A DNA stretch of 64,000 bases from Bryum argenteum (Eukaryota; Streptophyta; Bryopsida; Bryales; Bryaceae), in the NCBI GenBank assembly GCA_037043015.1, contig CM073322.1:164101-228100 (forward strand), given 5' to 3'. The notes below the pieces were generated by a model. It was given only the letters and a program-made list of their open reading frames with translations. It was not told the origin of the DNA and did not search any database. Shown here in pieces: positions 44,216 through 56,731 of the stretch (the first letter of the stretch is position 1; every line of letters starts with the position of its first letter). The position numbers and the translations under genes are program-made.

Positions 44216-44939
44216 TATATGTGTTAGATAGAAATAGGAGGAACGTGTGTTGGACACAACTGAGGAGGAGTTTGTTTGAAAACTCATGTACATTCAAATT
44301 GAAACTAAAAAATTATGGCATTGATTGATGTGATATCTTAGGTGTGATTGTGGTGGTTTGAATTTTGAATGTGAATTGATGGATGCTACCATATGATGCA
44401 AATTTCCATTAGAGTATTGGTGCTGGATAGGATTGGCACGGAGAAATTATGTTGGCAAAAAGTTTGAATTTGAATAAGTTCATGGTGTTCAATACTCTAA
44501 GGCTGGGCCCTTCAAATTGGTGATGGGGGCTGAAATTGGTGGCTCAACCGCCATGACAGTTGCATTTATGCACTAATCCTCCCACTTCTTTCCAAATTAT
44601 GACTTATCTTCCCAAATCCCTCTTTCCACTAATATTTCTTTTGCAAATTAGCCCCCATGCCCAACTGCCCCATTTCAATGCCCAAATGGCAAAACTTCAC
44701 ACCGAAACGAAGGAAACTCCTAAAAAAACCAATAATTCTGCCACTAAAATCGCCATTGTAAATTGTGAAAATAAAATTTGGAAGGGCAGTAAAGCCTACA
44801 ATAAACATTCCCCACTTACCCACAAAGGGCAAAAATCGATGGATGAAAAATCGCGACGACGAGAAGGCGGGGAGCGTTCAAACATCCGTGGTGTCATCCA
44901 GAATGTCGAAAATCAACATTCGGCCCGCTTAAGGGTTAA

Positions 44940-45926
44940 AGGTCTTTTGAACACTCAAATCGTAATCATTAAATACTTAATTTTTGAAATTTTAACGAAT
45001 AATACTTTGTGGTGCAAAATCTAAGGGTTGGATGTGAATGAAAACAATTGGTCCAAATCCTTGGGACCTTAGAGAGGTAGGACATCGCAGTTTTGAGCTT
45101 TCAAGTTTCGAAAAAATTCACCATGCTTTGTTTAGGAGCCAAGGTAAAGAAGGTAAATCGCATCTTAGACTCTAAATATTGTTTTTCACTAACAACTTAA
45201 AATTTTGGTATCTATAAGATAAAATTCCTATGTATTATGTATTATGAAAAGCATCGATTCTTGTCGTATTGTTTAGTGATTATTAGTATCTATTTTGATT
45301 TGCTTTCTTACCAACTTGTGATAGTGAGCATGATATGCACGAAGTATCTCAAAGACTTGTTCATGTTCCATTGGGATATTTCTAGTTTCTATTACTTTAA
45401 GTTGATGTGTGTCATGAACTAAGTAACACCTTGCCATCCATGTATGTATAAAATTCTCCAAATGTAGCTTCTATGACAAATTGAAATTTCCAATCATTTG
45501 TTTATTACTTTGTTTAATCAATACTTTAATACTAGAGGGTATGAATTTGAACTAATATTATTCAAGATAGACTCTATTTCAACATGTTTGTTATATCTAA
45601 AAAGGAGAGTTGTCATTAATGCTATGTTGATTCTCTATAAATTAGTTACCACAAAAAGAAATCTTTCACAGAGACATTGTTTGCTCTAGACTATCTTTAT
45701 CTATACTAAAAATAGGTTATTGTATTCCACAATCTACACTGCGTTCCAACAACAATTCGATGTGTTGCAAAAGAACCTAATAGTGTTTCATGAAGACTTC
45801 AATTTATAGCTCAAAGCCTTGGTTGTATCAAGAAAAGACTATTTTTTTGGAGAAAGATCATTTGCTTGTTGGTATTGCATAAAAAATTGTTTGTTGCGCA
45901 AATCAATATTTGCACTCAACAAAGAT
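44940..45926. other. AT-rich gene-free stretch
   Basis: No recognisable coding sequence or transposon ends. Confidence 0.45.
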
Positions 45927-46441
45927 TACTTTGTATTTCAAAACATTTGTCAAGATGTTTTATAAAGGTAGCAGATTCACTTGTAGTTGAGAGATCCATT
46001 CATTTCAGATTCATACAAAACAAACTCTTAATCACCCCAAATGGAACACCCTCCAAGAAGAATTCTAGATTATAATTTATTTTTTACAATAGAATGTATG
46101 AACAAAAATGCTAAATAAGATTTTGAGTCAATAACACAAATGTACAAGGACATATAGAGTATATGATGTACTTTGTATTCCACAAATTTTGTGAAGATGT
46201 TGTATGAAGGTACCACCTCACGAGAGATACTTGGCATTGAGAGATTCATTCATGTAAGATCCATATAAAACAAACTCACAATCACCCCAAGAGAAATACC
46301 CTTCAATGATCAAAATTTTCAGAAAAATTCTAAGTTATACGAAGTATCTTACAATAGAGTGTGCTATCAAAAATGCCGAATAAGATGTTGAGTCGAATCT
46401 TACAAATGTACAGTAAAAGGACGTATAGAGTAGATGATGTG
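45927..46441. repeat. Diverged tandem duplication, period 242 bp
   Basis: Unit 1 (45927-46168) and unit 2 (46169-46441) share phrases in the same order: TACTTTGTATT, AAGATGTT, GAGAGATxCATTCAT, ACAAACTCxxAATCACCCCAA, AATGCxxAATAAGAT, ACAAATGTACA and TATAGAGTA(T/G)ATGATGT. Divergence is around one fifth by eye, so the duplication is old. Confidence 0.75.
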
Positions 46442-46966
46442 CAATTAGAGTACCCAAAACAACGCCCACAATAACATAATGTATCTCCAATGAAATATAC
46501 AAATACATAAGTAAATAGTTGATTCAAGTAAAACATGCGTAAATTTATCATGATAACAATTTGGTACAGCAGTGAACGTGAGTCTAGTCGGTCCCACCAT
46601 CTTCTTGTTGACTTGGTAGGAGTGAGATGTAGGAAATGAAGGCCGTCCTTCCTTCCTGGCGAGCGAGGGCTGAACACAAGCTACCAGTGAGCCTGGGGGC
46701 CGACAGATCACTGATCAGGCGAGTTTGCGGGGTGTTCCTCAGCGCCAGGCCAGGCAGCCCAGCGGACTTGAGGAGGAGGAGGAGAGATGGCTGGAGTCCT
46801 GTGCGGTCCGTGAGGCGCAGATCACAGCTTCGAGCGTGCACGGCATCTCGACCACCACTCGACTTCTCTTTGCAGATGCTGTGAGGAGCTGCTGTCCCTG
46901 CCGCCTCCATGCGAACGGTCGGGTCCTCGTGTGTGTTGGTTCCGGACCTGCGTTGAAGAATTCCAG

Positions 46967-47376
46967 GTGAGAGCAGTCTCGCCATCGCCTGCTGCACCTC
47001 TTGCTTCCTTCTGCTTCCATCTTGCCTTTCGGCCTCCTCTCTCCTCCTCTCCTGTCGCCCTCCGCCCGCACCCTAATCCATCATCTACTCTCACTCCTCA
47101 CCAACCCCGTGTTCCATACTTCCTTCCTGAAACCCTACTGGTGTCTGCCGACCCATACTTGAGCTTCCTCTCTGTTCGTCCCTCCTGCTGCCTGGATTAG
47201 GTCACCCTGAGGTCGGTCGTTCTCCATCCTCGTCTCGGCTTGACTCCTTTCCGTCTGCCTGTCAGCATTTGCGTTGCATCTAGGGTTCCACTTTGCATCC
47301 ATCATGCTCTTTGCGCCATCGCCGCTCGCATCGTCCCCTCCCCCTTCTTCTATTGACTATCGTTCCCTGTGAGCAG
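46967..47376 (+). other. Possible 5' leader intron of the NMT gene
   Basis: A donor TTCCAG|GTGAGAG and an acceptor CCCTGTGAGCAG bound 410 bp of CT-rich sequence, ending 26 bases before the NMT ATG. Splice site quality is good but no transcript is available. Confidence 0.45.
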
Positions 47377-47402
47377 CACCGCCACCGCCGTAATCGAGGA
47401 CC

Positions 47403-48722
47403 ATGGTGGGCTCGGGCAGCAAGTCGTCGACTGCTATGAACGGGGCGCCGTCGGAGTCCTCGGAACCCTCTGGGCCACCCACGGATGGCAGCCTCCCGAC
47501 CACGGTGGAGACCGTGACTCGAAAGTTGCAGAAAGGCCTGTCGACGTCGGAGAGCGAGAAGCGTCACTTGTTCTGGGAGACCCAACCGGTGGGGCAGTAC
47601 GAAGATGCTTCTGGGGCGGGCGAGGGGCCGATAGAACCCTCGTAACCGGTATCGGAGGTCCGGCAGGAGCCCTACAACTTGCCCAGCACCTACGAATGGT
47701 GCACGTGCGATCTCAGGGACGAGCAGACGATGAAGGAGGTGTACACGCTGCTAACCAACAACTACGTGGAAGACGACGATAATATGTTCCGGTTCGACTA
47801 TTCGGTGGCATTTCTGCGGTGGGCGCTCAATCCGCCGGGCTACTTCCCCAGCTGGCACATCGGCGTGCGGGCCCGGAGCTCGAAGAAGCTGGTGGCGTTC
47901 ATCACGGGGATTCCCGCGAGGATACGAGCGCACGAGGCCGTGGTGCCGATGGCGGAAATCAACTTTTTGTGTGTGCACAAGAAGCTGAGGTCTAAACGGC
48001 TGGCGCCTGTTTTGATCAAAGAGGTCACGCGGCGGGTGCACCTGGAGGATATGTGGCAGGCCGCCTACACGGCGGGCGTGGTCCTTCCCACGCCGATCGC
48101 CACATGCCAGTACTGGCATAGGCCTCTGAACCCGAAGAAATTGATCGACGTGGGGTTTTCGCGGTTGGCACCACGCATGACGATGAGTCGGACCATCAAG
48201 CTGTTCCGGTTACCCGACGAGGCAGCCACGCCAGGGTTCCGGGAGATGGAGAGACGGGACGTTGCGGCCGTGACGCGACTGTTGCAGACGTACCTGGGGC
48301 AGTTCCAGGTAGCGCCCCACTTCTCGGAAGACGATGTGGAGTACCTGCTGCTGCCCATCGAGAACGTGATCAACAGCTTCGTGGTGGAGGATCCGGAGTC
48401 GCACGAGATCACGGACTTCGCCAGCTTTTACACTCTCCCGTCTACGATCATTGGGAATCAGAATTACTCGTTGCTGAAGGCCGCCTACTCGTACTACAAC
48501 GTGGCGAAGGCGACGCCGCTGCTGCAGCTCATGAACGACGTCCTGGTCATGGCCAAGCAGAGGGATTATGACGTATTCAATGCGCTGGACGTCATGCACA
48601 ACGAGAGCTTCCTCAAGGATTTGAAGTTCGGGCCGGGCGACGGTCAGCTTCATTACTACCTCTACAACTACCGCCTGCGAGCCCCGCTGAAACCGGCCGA
48701 GATGGGGCTCGTGCTGCTGTAA
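47403..48722 (+). pseudogene. NMT: Glycylpeptide N-tetradecanoyltransferase (N-myristoyltransferase), one in-frame stop
   Basis: The enzyme transfers myristate from myristoyl-CoA to N-terminal glycines of cytosolic proteins. From the ATG the frame has a Ser-rich N-terminus, then RHLFWETQPVGQYED (myristoyl-CoA side) and GPIEPS, where TAA (47643-47645, codon 81) interrupts. The same frame goes on without a break: [20 protein letters not shown], signature 1 EINFLCVHK (185-193), [28 protein letters not shown]-like [20 protein letters not shown], signature 2 KFGPGDG (408-414) and the C-terminal LVLL. Total 439 codons, the normal family length, intronless. One stop in an otherwise perfect gene means a very young pseudogene, a sequencing error, or stop readthrough; a 16-bp intron is too short. 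The next ATG (47730, codon 110) would lose the CoA-binding N-terminus. Confidence 0.9.
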
Positions 48723-49599
48723 TCGAGTCCTCTGCCGGGTTCGGTATCAACTTAGTATCTTACTTCCGCGAGAGATGTGTAAGTTGGCTGCGGTGTCAAG
48801 CACGCACGACTGAGCGGCAGCACGTTCCCTTGGCCCCTCAGTGTGGATCTTGCAGCACCAGGCCAACTGTTGATTCGTATGTGCCAGCCGACAACCGAAC
48901 TGTAGAGGAAAATTTATATGGCTGGGAGCATGTTGTTGCGCTCATATTCTGGTTTCGGGTCTACGTTGACGGTCCCCTTGTCCTCATGCCTGGTTGATTT
49001 AAAAAGGTGGAGTACAGGAAGATGGCGGCGCCGTAGCCGGTGACGGGTAGCGAAGGATGTGTCAGTGGATGGGTACATTCGTGACCACGGATTGATTAGC
49101 TAGTGGAAGTTCAGCCAGGTCGTGTGTAGTTGCGAGTCGGTCGACCGTGGTGTTGTCGTCCGGTTTCTGGGCACACCTTGGTAGCGCGGAGCGTACCGCT
49201 GTTGGAAAGATGGGGTGGGCTTGTCCGGCAGCATGTGTGGAGTCCATTGAGAGTCGGCGGGGTCCGGTACGAGGTACTAAAAAGAGATCGATTGAGGTGT
49301 TCATCACATTTTTATGATCATTCTTCTCCTAATTGACATATGCTTTTCTGCGAACCCTTCGGTGAGTCCTATCAATGCCCCCACCGCCAGTGTAGGCGGG
49401 AGAGTTCCTGGGTTTGCGTAACGAGATGGCTGCCGATAAGTGTTCATGTAGATGCCGCTCTGTCGAATGGCTGTGCCGACGAGTCAAGGTCCAACTAGCT
49501 TGTCTCATCCAGGAGCTTTTTCCTGCGTGCTGCTGAACGTCGCTGGTCGTGTCGACTACTGCGGGATGTTTCCTCCCGCCCGAGGCCCATCAAATTTAT
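48723..49599. other. NMT 3' flank
   Basis: The first few hundred bases probably include the 3' untranslated region. No recognisable gene. Confidence 0.45.
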
Positions 49600-49765
49600 G
49601 GAATCGAGTGTTGCTTCTTTCGGAATCGAGTGTTGCTTCTTTCGGAATCGAGTGTTGCTTCTTTCGGAATCGAGTGTTGCTTCTTTCGGAATCGAGTGTT
49701 GCTTCTTTCGGAATCGAGTGTTGCTTCTTTCGGAATCGAGTGTTGCTTCTTTCGGAATCGAGTGT
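49600..49765. repeat. 22-bp minisatellite, 7.5 copies
   Basis: The unit GGAATCGAGTGTTGCTTCTT + TC is repeated head to tail at 49600, 49622, 49644, 49666, 49688, 49710 and 49732, identical in all seven, then a partial unit from 49754 to 49765. Because 22 is not a multiple of 3 and the unit has no stops, several frames stay open; these are not genes. Confidence 0.97.
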
Positions 49766-50469
49766 CGTTAAAACCGTTCGTGATGGCACCCTTGTCGGCC
49801 ACACAGACAACATAGATTACAATTCGGACAAACAAGCATTTATCAACCAATTTACTGAGGTTTGGTTTACTGAGGTTTGAGAGATGAGGTGAAGGATTTA
49901 TTGCTATATTCTTAAAAATTTGCACTCTTGACGAAGCTCTATTCAAGGTGTAACATGTGATAAACCACTATTTCAGCAAAATCGAGATTGACAATCTTCA
50001 AATCTCGTAAGGCAAATTGTAACTACTGCCATATGGACTCTTAATTCATACCAAGGAGTACAAGACATGGAGATTGAGGGATAACGTCTGAAGCCATTGA
50101 GATTGGAAGAAAAGTAAAGAAGATTTGATAAGATTGTACGACTGTATTGCCGAGAACCAAGACGCAGAGCCAATGATTGTCCAAAGAAGTGAAAGCTACC
50201 TAAACAAAGATTAGAAGCACTACAATCTAAGAAAACAAGATTGGCCTGTCATAGTGGGGGCTGTGTAACTGGATTTTTCACCATCATTAGAACATCAGGG
50301 TCCATATCTTTCTTCCGAATCGGCTCAATTTTTACAACACCTATATCTATTGGAAATATAAAATCTAGTAGTTTGTTAGGCTTAAGAGCATGAGCATGTT
50401 TCATGAGATGACATTTACCAAATTTCACAAGATTATCCTTTAGTAGAAGTCTAACCATGTAGAAGTAGA
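49766..50469. other. Spacer before the non-autonomous CACTA element
   Basis: A minus-strand ORF at 50249-50458 (NLVKFGKCHLMKHAHALKPN region) might be an old retroelement relic, but I cannot assign it. Confidence 0.4.
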
Positions 50470-53400
50470 CACTGTAAGAAATCCATGTTTTTTTTTATGT
50501 CTCAATCCCTGTCTTGGAATGACTAGTAAGTGGTTGTTAGACGTATAGACATCATAAGAATATCCTAAGACATCGCAAACATCTATTCGGACATCCAAAG
50601 TTACTAGAAGACATCCTCGTTCTTTAGGTGTCATGAGGTAACTTGGGAGGGTAAAACGTGTGTCATGTAGGTGACACATGAATGCCATGGAGACGGGCAG
50701 TGCCACATGGCAATGAATTTCATCATGATTTGGACTTTTTGGTGCTCCTGGAAATCTGATGTGGCGGCGCCAAAATTGAATGTGGCACCCCGAGAAATCC
50801 GACGTGGCACCTGGAGAAATTTGACGTGGTCTCAAGAAAACGATGTGGCATGCCACGTCAGCAAAGTTTTCAGGGTTTTTGTCGACAAATGACGTTCATG
50901 TTAGACCTCATGTAGGACATCTTTGTGTCTTGGTTGATGTCTCTAGTGCTTAGAAGAATGTAATAATTGATGTCTTTGTTATAATTGTGACGTTGACACG
51001 AATATCTGTAGCGACATCTCGTGGGACATTAATGTTAACGTTGTCTATTTTGGTGATGTTTTCAGGGTTGTTACGGTTAATGTCTTTTCAGTATATTAAC
51101 GGACATCCGGCATTACATTTGTAGATGTTTACATAGATATCAGAACTATAAATCACATACATTTTGCTAGTTTGAATGACCATCCAAACAATTGTACAAT
51201 ATGTTGCACACATATACCCATTGCACAACATAAAACATGGTCAAATCTCCAAGTGAAAGTCAAACATAATAATGTTTAGTACTTTAGGACCTCACATAGC
51301 ACAAAACTAGCATGTTGAAACATATACCTGTCAACAACTGCAAGATACTACTCAGCCACAACCTCAAGCCCATCCACTACCATTGCTGGCTATTGATATC
51401 CCCCTACGATCCTACGCATGTTTCGCCGCTGCACATGTTCAATAAATCAACAACGAATGCACTTAAAAAAGGGTTCCTAAAAGCAAAAAAATTAGATTCA
51501 ATTCCATTTACTTGCACTACCTAGGAAGCTATAGTTTACTTCCTAACATCAAGAAATCAACATAGTTAGACATCCCTTTGGACATCTTTATAAACAGCCT
51601 TACAGACATCATTATAGACATTCTCTATGACATCTATGCAAACATCTCCTCGATGTCATGTTCCATACACCTACGTGCACGTGTCTCCTGTCAGTTTCTC
51701 TTTGAGTCCTGTGATCGTGTTTCGCTGCCTCTCTGCAATTGCGAGAAAACAACACCTCACTTACTATGCGTATGCAATTTCATTTTGTACTACAAAGTGT
51801 TGCTAATTTCTTTTATCTTGATTTGTTTTCTATGCGTTCCTTACCACCATGCGGGTCTATTTCAAAAACAAATGAACATACATGCAAGTAAACAAGTATA
51901 AACATGACATCATAGGTATTTCTTTTGTACCTTCTCAACCACCTTCTGAGGTTTTAATTGGCTTCCTTGCTTCTCTTCAGGTGCCTACTTCGATTGAGAT
52001 TGTCGTGTTGTTTTTGGTTTGACACACTTTTCCAGGTTTTGGCAATCTTTCAGGCTTGAGATTCTTCACCGCAACCTTTGTTTTGGTACGTGCCCTCGCA
52101 TTCCGCCTTAAAAAACATGCAGAGAGCTCATCTTCTTTTTTGACTGCCTTCTCATTCTAACATATTTGACACATGAAATATTATGCACAAATAAACAAAA
52201 TGTCTAACATGAACATGTAGCTACCATTAAACAGTCAAAACCATGTGCTCTGGCTCTCCACCATGACATTCAGAAGTATGCTTCAACCATAACCTGCAAT
52301 AACGCGAAGCCGCCCCTCACGTCCCAAAGTACAAAACAAAATTCAATCGACAGAGTCAGACATTTTTTAAAATGTTTTCATAAACATCCTCTAAGTCATC
52401 CTTATAGACATCATTATAGACATCTTGTAAGACATCCATGCTGACACCCAAACCCAAAAATATCCTATACCCTAAACCCTAGATCGGCGCAACGACTTTA
52501 TTAAAACGTATATCGGCGCGGCGGGTCTACGAGAACGGGGAAGGTACAAAAATTCTTGCATCCTCGCTTTCCGCCCCTTCTGCCCATGATTGTGCTACTG
52601 CAACTTCAATCCTACAAACCAAAGTGGAGATTCATATTGAGGTGCATACCAAAATTTTAGTTGTAGCTTAGGGTTCAAGTTTCTTCATACCTCACCATCG
52701 CCGCTCCTTCTTTTCACTCCCTCTCTTGCTTCTCAACCACCTTCTTAGGTTTTGACCGGCTTCCTTGCTTCTCTTGAACTGCGAGATACTACATCCACCA
52801 TGTCTATAACGCACATGACAGCCTTTTGTTCCCTCCATGTTTTCAGAAAGCTATGGTAGACACTAAGAGTAGAGCTATAGAGTATTGTGGCTGCCTAAAA
52901 AGTGAGAGTTGTAGCTTATTACACTTGCCTTAGTTGTTTAAGAGTATGCTTAGCCGACTCTAAGTATGTTAGACACGTGGATTACGGTTGCTTAATATTT
53001 ATTTGTACTCCCATTTTTGACGTTTAGACATCTGCGTAGACATCTCAGGAGACATCCGCTGGTCAAAAAGTTCTTCCATAAATCACGTCGACGAAAGTTA
53101 GGCATCATGGGAAGTAATGAGAAGATTCTAATTGTTGATATAGAACAACCAAGTTTGGAGTTTGGAGTGAAATAAGAATGTATTTTCTTTCATTGTATGA
53201 ATAAGTACTATATGAACATATGGATTATTGGAGAGACTAGAATATTGCGATGTTTTTGTGTACTCTATGCACATTGATGTTCTAAAGTCCAGTGTACAGT
53301 GAAGTAAATTGGAAACTAAAATCACATTATCTACATATAAAATTGAGTATACAAGTGGACGATACTTTGTGCAATTCCTAATCTGTATAAGACGTACTTC

Positions 53401-54090
53401 CAAGGTACAATTTACTTTAAAGATCCATTTTTCGTCACCAATATTATTTTACTGATATTTTATTACTTACATAATATTATTTATGTATTTTCATATTTTC
53501 AAATTAATAAAAAGTAATATTTTAATTTTAACATATGTTATTTCAATATTATAATTTATTAAAATGAGTTCAAAATTACATATTATATTTTAAATCAATT
53601 ATAAAATTCTATTTTGATATCATTAAAAAAACGGACCAATGACAGAATAGTGAGAGTACCCTCAAATTAATATTTCAATATTGCCATATTACAAAAATTA
53701 GTTTTTAATGGCAAAAAAGTAAAGACTTCTCGAAAGTGTAGTGTCTTTTCTTTCACTCCTGAAAACCGCTGCCCATTCAACTACTTTTTTACCATTAGGT
53801 CAGCATTTTACTCTTCCTACCGGTAACTTTGACACGTTTTTACCTTGTTGGACCAAGATTCCTTACCAGCGTGGCAAATTGATGTCATTAGAAATGTCTC
53901 CTAAGACATTTAAAAAACTCCGATATTTCGAGCAACATCCCAATCGCAATGCCCCGCCAATCTGAAGTCATCTTATTAGACATCCTAGAAATCTAGACCT
54001 CCTCAAGGACATCATAAGACATCCCGAAATATCCTAGAAGTTTGAAGATGTCTCCTAAAACATCCAAGAGAACAGGGTTTTCTTATAATG
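50470..54090. mobile_element. Non-autonomous CACTA-type element with AGA target duplication
   Basis: The left end CACTGTAAGAAATCC and the inverse of the right end CATTATAAGAAAACC match at most positions; AGA flanks both (50467-50469 and 54091-54093). The terminal few hundred bases on each side are packed with GACATC (right part, e.g. 53026-53060, 53980-54030; also 51570-51650, 52395-52435) and its inverse GATGTC (left part, e.g. 50936, 50970), like the subterminal binding repeats of CACTA elements. No transposase coding remains. Length 3,621 bp. Confidence 0.82.
51925..52780. repeat. Internal direct repeat in the non-autonomous CACTA element
   Basis: CTTCTCAACCACCTTCTGAG...CTTCCTTGCTTCTCTT (51930-51978) returns as CTTCTCAACCACCTTCTTAG...CTTCCTTGCTTCTCTT (52731-52776). 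Between them lies a more GC-rich stretch (CCTAAACCCTAGATCGGCGC... 52470-52720) that looks like a captured leader of a host gene. Confidence 0.6.
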
Positions 54091-54519
54091 AGAGGTGAGA
54101 GATGGGCAACCTATAGTTGGCGCATAGGAAACAAGAGGCTATAAATGTAGCAATAAAGGATTAGAATAATATGAATATGTTTAACGTAATAAATAGCCAC
54201 TCTCATCCTATTATTTTGGAATATCATGGCTTGAGAAGTATATTCCAAATATAGACAACTCTTCCCGTAATATAACACAATTTAAAAATCTCAACAACCG
54301 GGAGAATGCTAGTAGACTTTGGGCTAAAAACCTTTGCGTGTTGGAGCAAATACCTTCATGAAAGTGATGTAAGGCGAATACACCGTTTATTGTTTATGGA
54401 ATACCAATTTCATAAGAAACACCACTTAGAAATTATCCAGAACAATACAAGCAATATCAAGACGTATTTGAAAAGAAGAATGCAGACATATTACAAGAAC
54501 ATGGACCTTATGATTGCGC

Positions 54520-55610
54520 TATGGATCTCCAAGATAGAGCACAACCACCTTTTGGTCCGATACACAACTTGTCTAAAGACGAGCTTGCAACTTTGAAACG
54601 CTATATTGATGAGAATCTTGCAAAGAATTTCATACGACATTCCAAGTCTCTAGGAGAGACACATGAGCTCTTTATGGAGAAGAAGGGTAGCTCGTTACGA
54701 TTATGTGTGGATTATTGAGCTTTGAACAAAGTAATCGTCAATAATCCATATCCATTATCATTAATATCAAGACTTTTGGACCAACTTTGCTAAATCAAGA
54801 TCCATTCAAAAATAGATCTTCGTAGATAAAAGAAGGAGACGGAAATCTACCTGTTGCACAAGGTATAGGGATTTTGAGTATATTGTCATGCCGTTTAGTT
54901 TAACCAATGCGTCAGCCATCTTCCAACATTTAATATATGATGTTTTTGAAGAATACTTGGAAAGATTTGTTGTTTTCTATTTAGATGATATTTTGATCTA
55001 GTCCATGAACATCAAAGAGCATGAAGAACATGTGAAGTTGGTAATGCAAAAGAACTTGAAAAGGGATTACATGTCAAATTGAAGAATGCACATTCCACCA
55101 ACCTAAGGTTGAGTTTCTTCTATGTGTTATATGTGGCGAAAATCTTTTAATAGATATGAAGAAAGTGTAGGCAATGATAGAGTCGAGTTTACTAAATATC
55201 GTATGCGACGTGCAATGTTTTCTTGGCTTTGCTAACTTCTTTCAGAAATTTATGAAGAATTACTCCCTCGTCACGGCTTCCTTGACTTGGTTAACATGCA
55301 AGGAGAAGTTGGAGTAGGGACCTGTAGGGCAGAAGGCATTTGAAGACTTGAAGATTGCCTTTACTACAACTCTAGTTTTAGTAGATTCTGATTTCACAAA
55401 GATGTTTTACATGAAAACAGACGTCTTTGATTTTGCAGTAGGCGCAGTGCTCTCGCAGATGGGAAAAGATGGAAAGTTTCATCCTATTACATTTTATTCG
55501 AGGAGAGTTTTGGCAGCCGAGATAAACTACGAGATTCATGATAACGAACTTCTGGCTATAGGTGATAACTACCAAAAATGGCATCATCTGTTAGAAAAGA
55601 GCTAGTCATC
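54520..55610 (+). pseudogene. Gypsy reverse transcriptase and RNase H region
   Basis: After FGPIHNLSKDELATLKRYID the RT motif SLRLCVDY ends in TGA/TAG-type stops, and the polymerase box FYLDDIL is followed at once by TAG. The RNase H part (55348-55605) is open: DSDFTKMFYMKTDVFDFAVG AVLSQMGKDGKFHPITFYSR and NELLAIGDNYQKWHHLLE. The normal order of a chromovirus pol is preserved although it is dead. Confidence 0.85.
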
Positions 55611-56477
55611 AAGGTGTTGTATATACTGACCACAAATCCTCGAGTGCATCCTCTTTGGTTTTAAGTTGACGACAAGCTCGTTAGAATATGTCCTAATCCC
55701 GATTTGATTTCACTATATGTTGTGTTGGATCGGTTCACAAAGATGATGCACTTTATTCCATGTAGGAAGTCCATTCTTGGAAAAGAGAGAGCAAAAGTCT
55801 TTCTTGACAAGATATATTAGAATCATTGCTTGTCAGACGATATTATTTATGAATTTCAGATGTTTGAAGGTCAATATCAAGCTCACTTTTGTTTTTCACC
55901 CTCAAACTAATGGCAAAAAAAAAAAGTGTTAATTAAGTGTTGGAGCAATATCTGCGATGTACAATCAACTATCAACAAGACAGTCGGATGTCGTATTTAT
56001 CATTGGCGGAAATTGCTTACAACAACTCTATTCACACGTCAACTCAACAAACTCCTTTTTATGCCAATTATGGTTATAATCCAAAATCAATTAATTTGGC
56101 ATCAACCGATGACAAGAATTCAACATATGAAGACCTTGTCAAGCTATTTTTAAAGTTGCACTTATAAGAAGCCTAAAATGTATATAATTTTTTGTAAACC
56201 AGCTTTGAAAGGAATCTCTTCCTTTTCATGTAGGTGACAAAGTGTGGTTTTTTTGGCGAAATATGAAGAATAATCGGCCTTGCAAAAAAATTTGACTATA
56301 AATGACTTGGTTCATTATGTATTGAAGAGCAAATCAATCTAGTTGTGTATCGGTTAGAGTTATCTACGTTGATGTAAATACATTGAGTTTTCCATGGCTG
56401 TATTCTATAAACATATAAAGAGTCTACCATCTTAGGACGATTACAACCATCTCCCATCGAAGTAGAAAATCACGATG

Positions 56478-56640
56478 AATACAAAGTGGAGGAGGTTCTT
56501 GATTTGCGGAGAAGAAGGGGAAAGTTACAATTTTTTATTCAATGGCGAGGATATACGAACGTGGGAGTCAACCGCAAATTTGGCAAATGTTGCACTAGAA
56601 GTATAAGAATTTCATCAACAATATCTTGAAAAACCAAAAT
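56478..56640 (+). pseudogene. Chromodomain at the end of the gypsy integrase
   Basis: The frame reads DEYKVEEVLDLRRRRGKLQF FIQWRGYTN, then slips by one base to TWESTANLANVALEV and EFHQQYLEKP. Aromatic residues and the W.GY...TWE pattern identify a chromodomain, which directs chromoviruses to heterochromatin. Confidence 0.8.
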
Positions 56641-56731
56641 CATAGACTTGTGCTGAATATTCGATTTTCTTGCGGTTTTGAAGGTGATCCTATTCCAAGC
56701 TTCTCGAAGACCTCGAAACCAAAAGAGAAGG

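Larger units (their letters stand above)
40207..44935. mobile_element. PiggyBac-like DNA transposon with TTAA target sites
   Basis: The left end CCCCTAAACG follows TTAA (40203-40206). The right end, read inversely, is CCCTTAAGCG and is followed by TTAA (44936-44939). CCC ends beside a TTAA duplication are the signature of piggyBac elements, and a piggyBac transposase lies inside on the minus strand. Similarity of the inverted ends is limited to about 10 bases (8 identical). The element is 4,729 bp, long for the family, because it also holds GC-rich blocks and further minus-strand exon-like ORFs. Confidence 0.85.

Noticed and set aside
46739-47094. Arg-rich minus-strand ORFs before NMT
   Set aside because: They overlap the GC-rich leader and leader intron of NMT and have no domain or splice logic.
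47639-47660. A 16-bp GT-AG intron that would remove the NMT stop
   Set aside because: Far below the shortest plant introns; it would also remove a non-multiple of three.
49600-49765. Possible CRISPR-like array
   Set aside because: Units are directly adjacent with no spacers, in a plant nuclear context; it is a minisatellite.
49452-49946. ORFs on both strands encoding repeats such as SESSVASFGIECCFFRNR
   Set aside because: They are a by-product of a stop-free 22-bp minisatellite; all frames give repeats with a 22-residue period.
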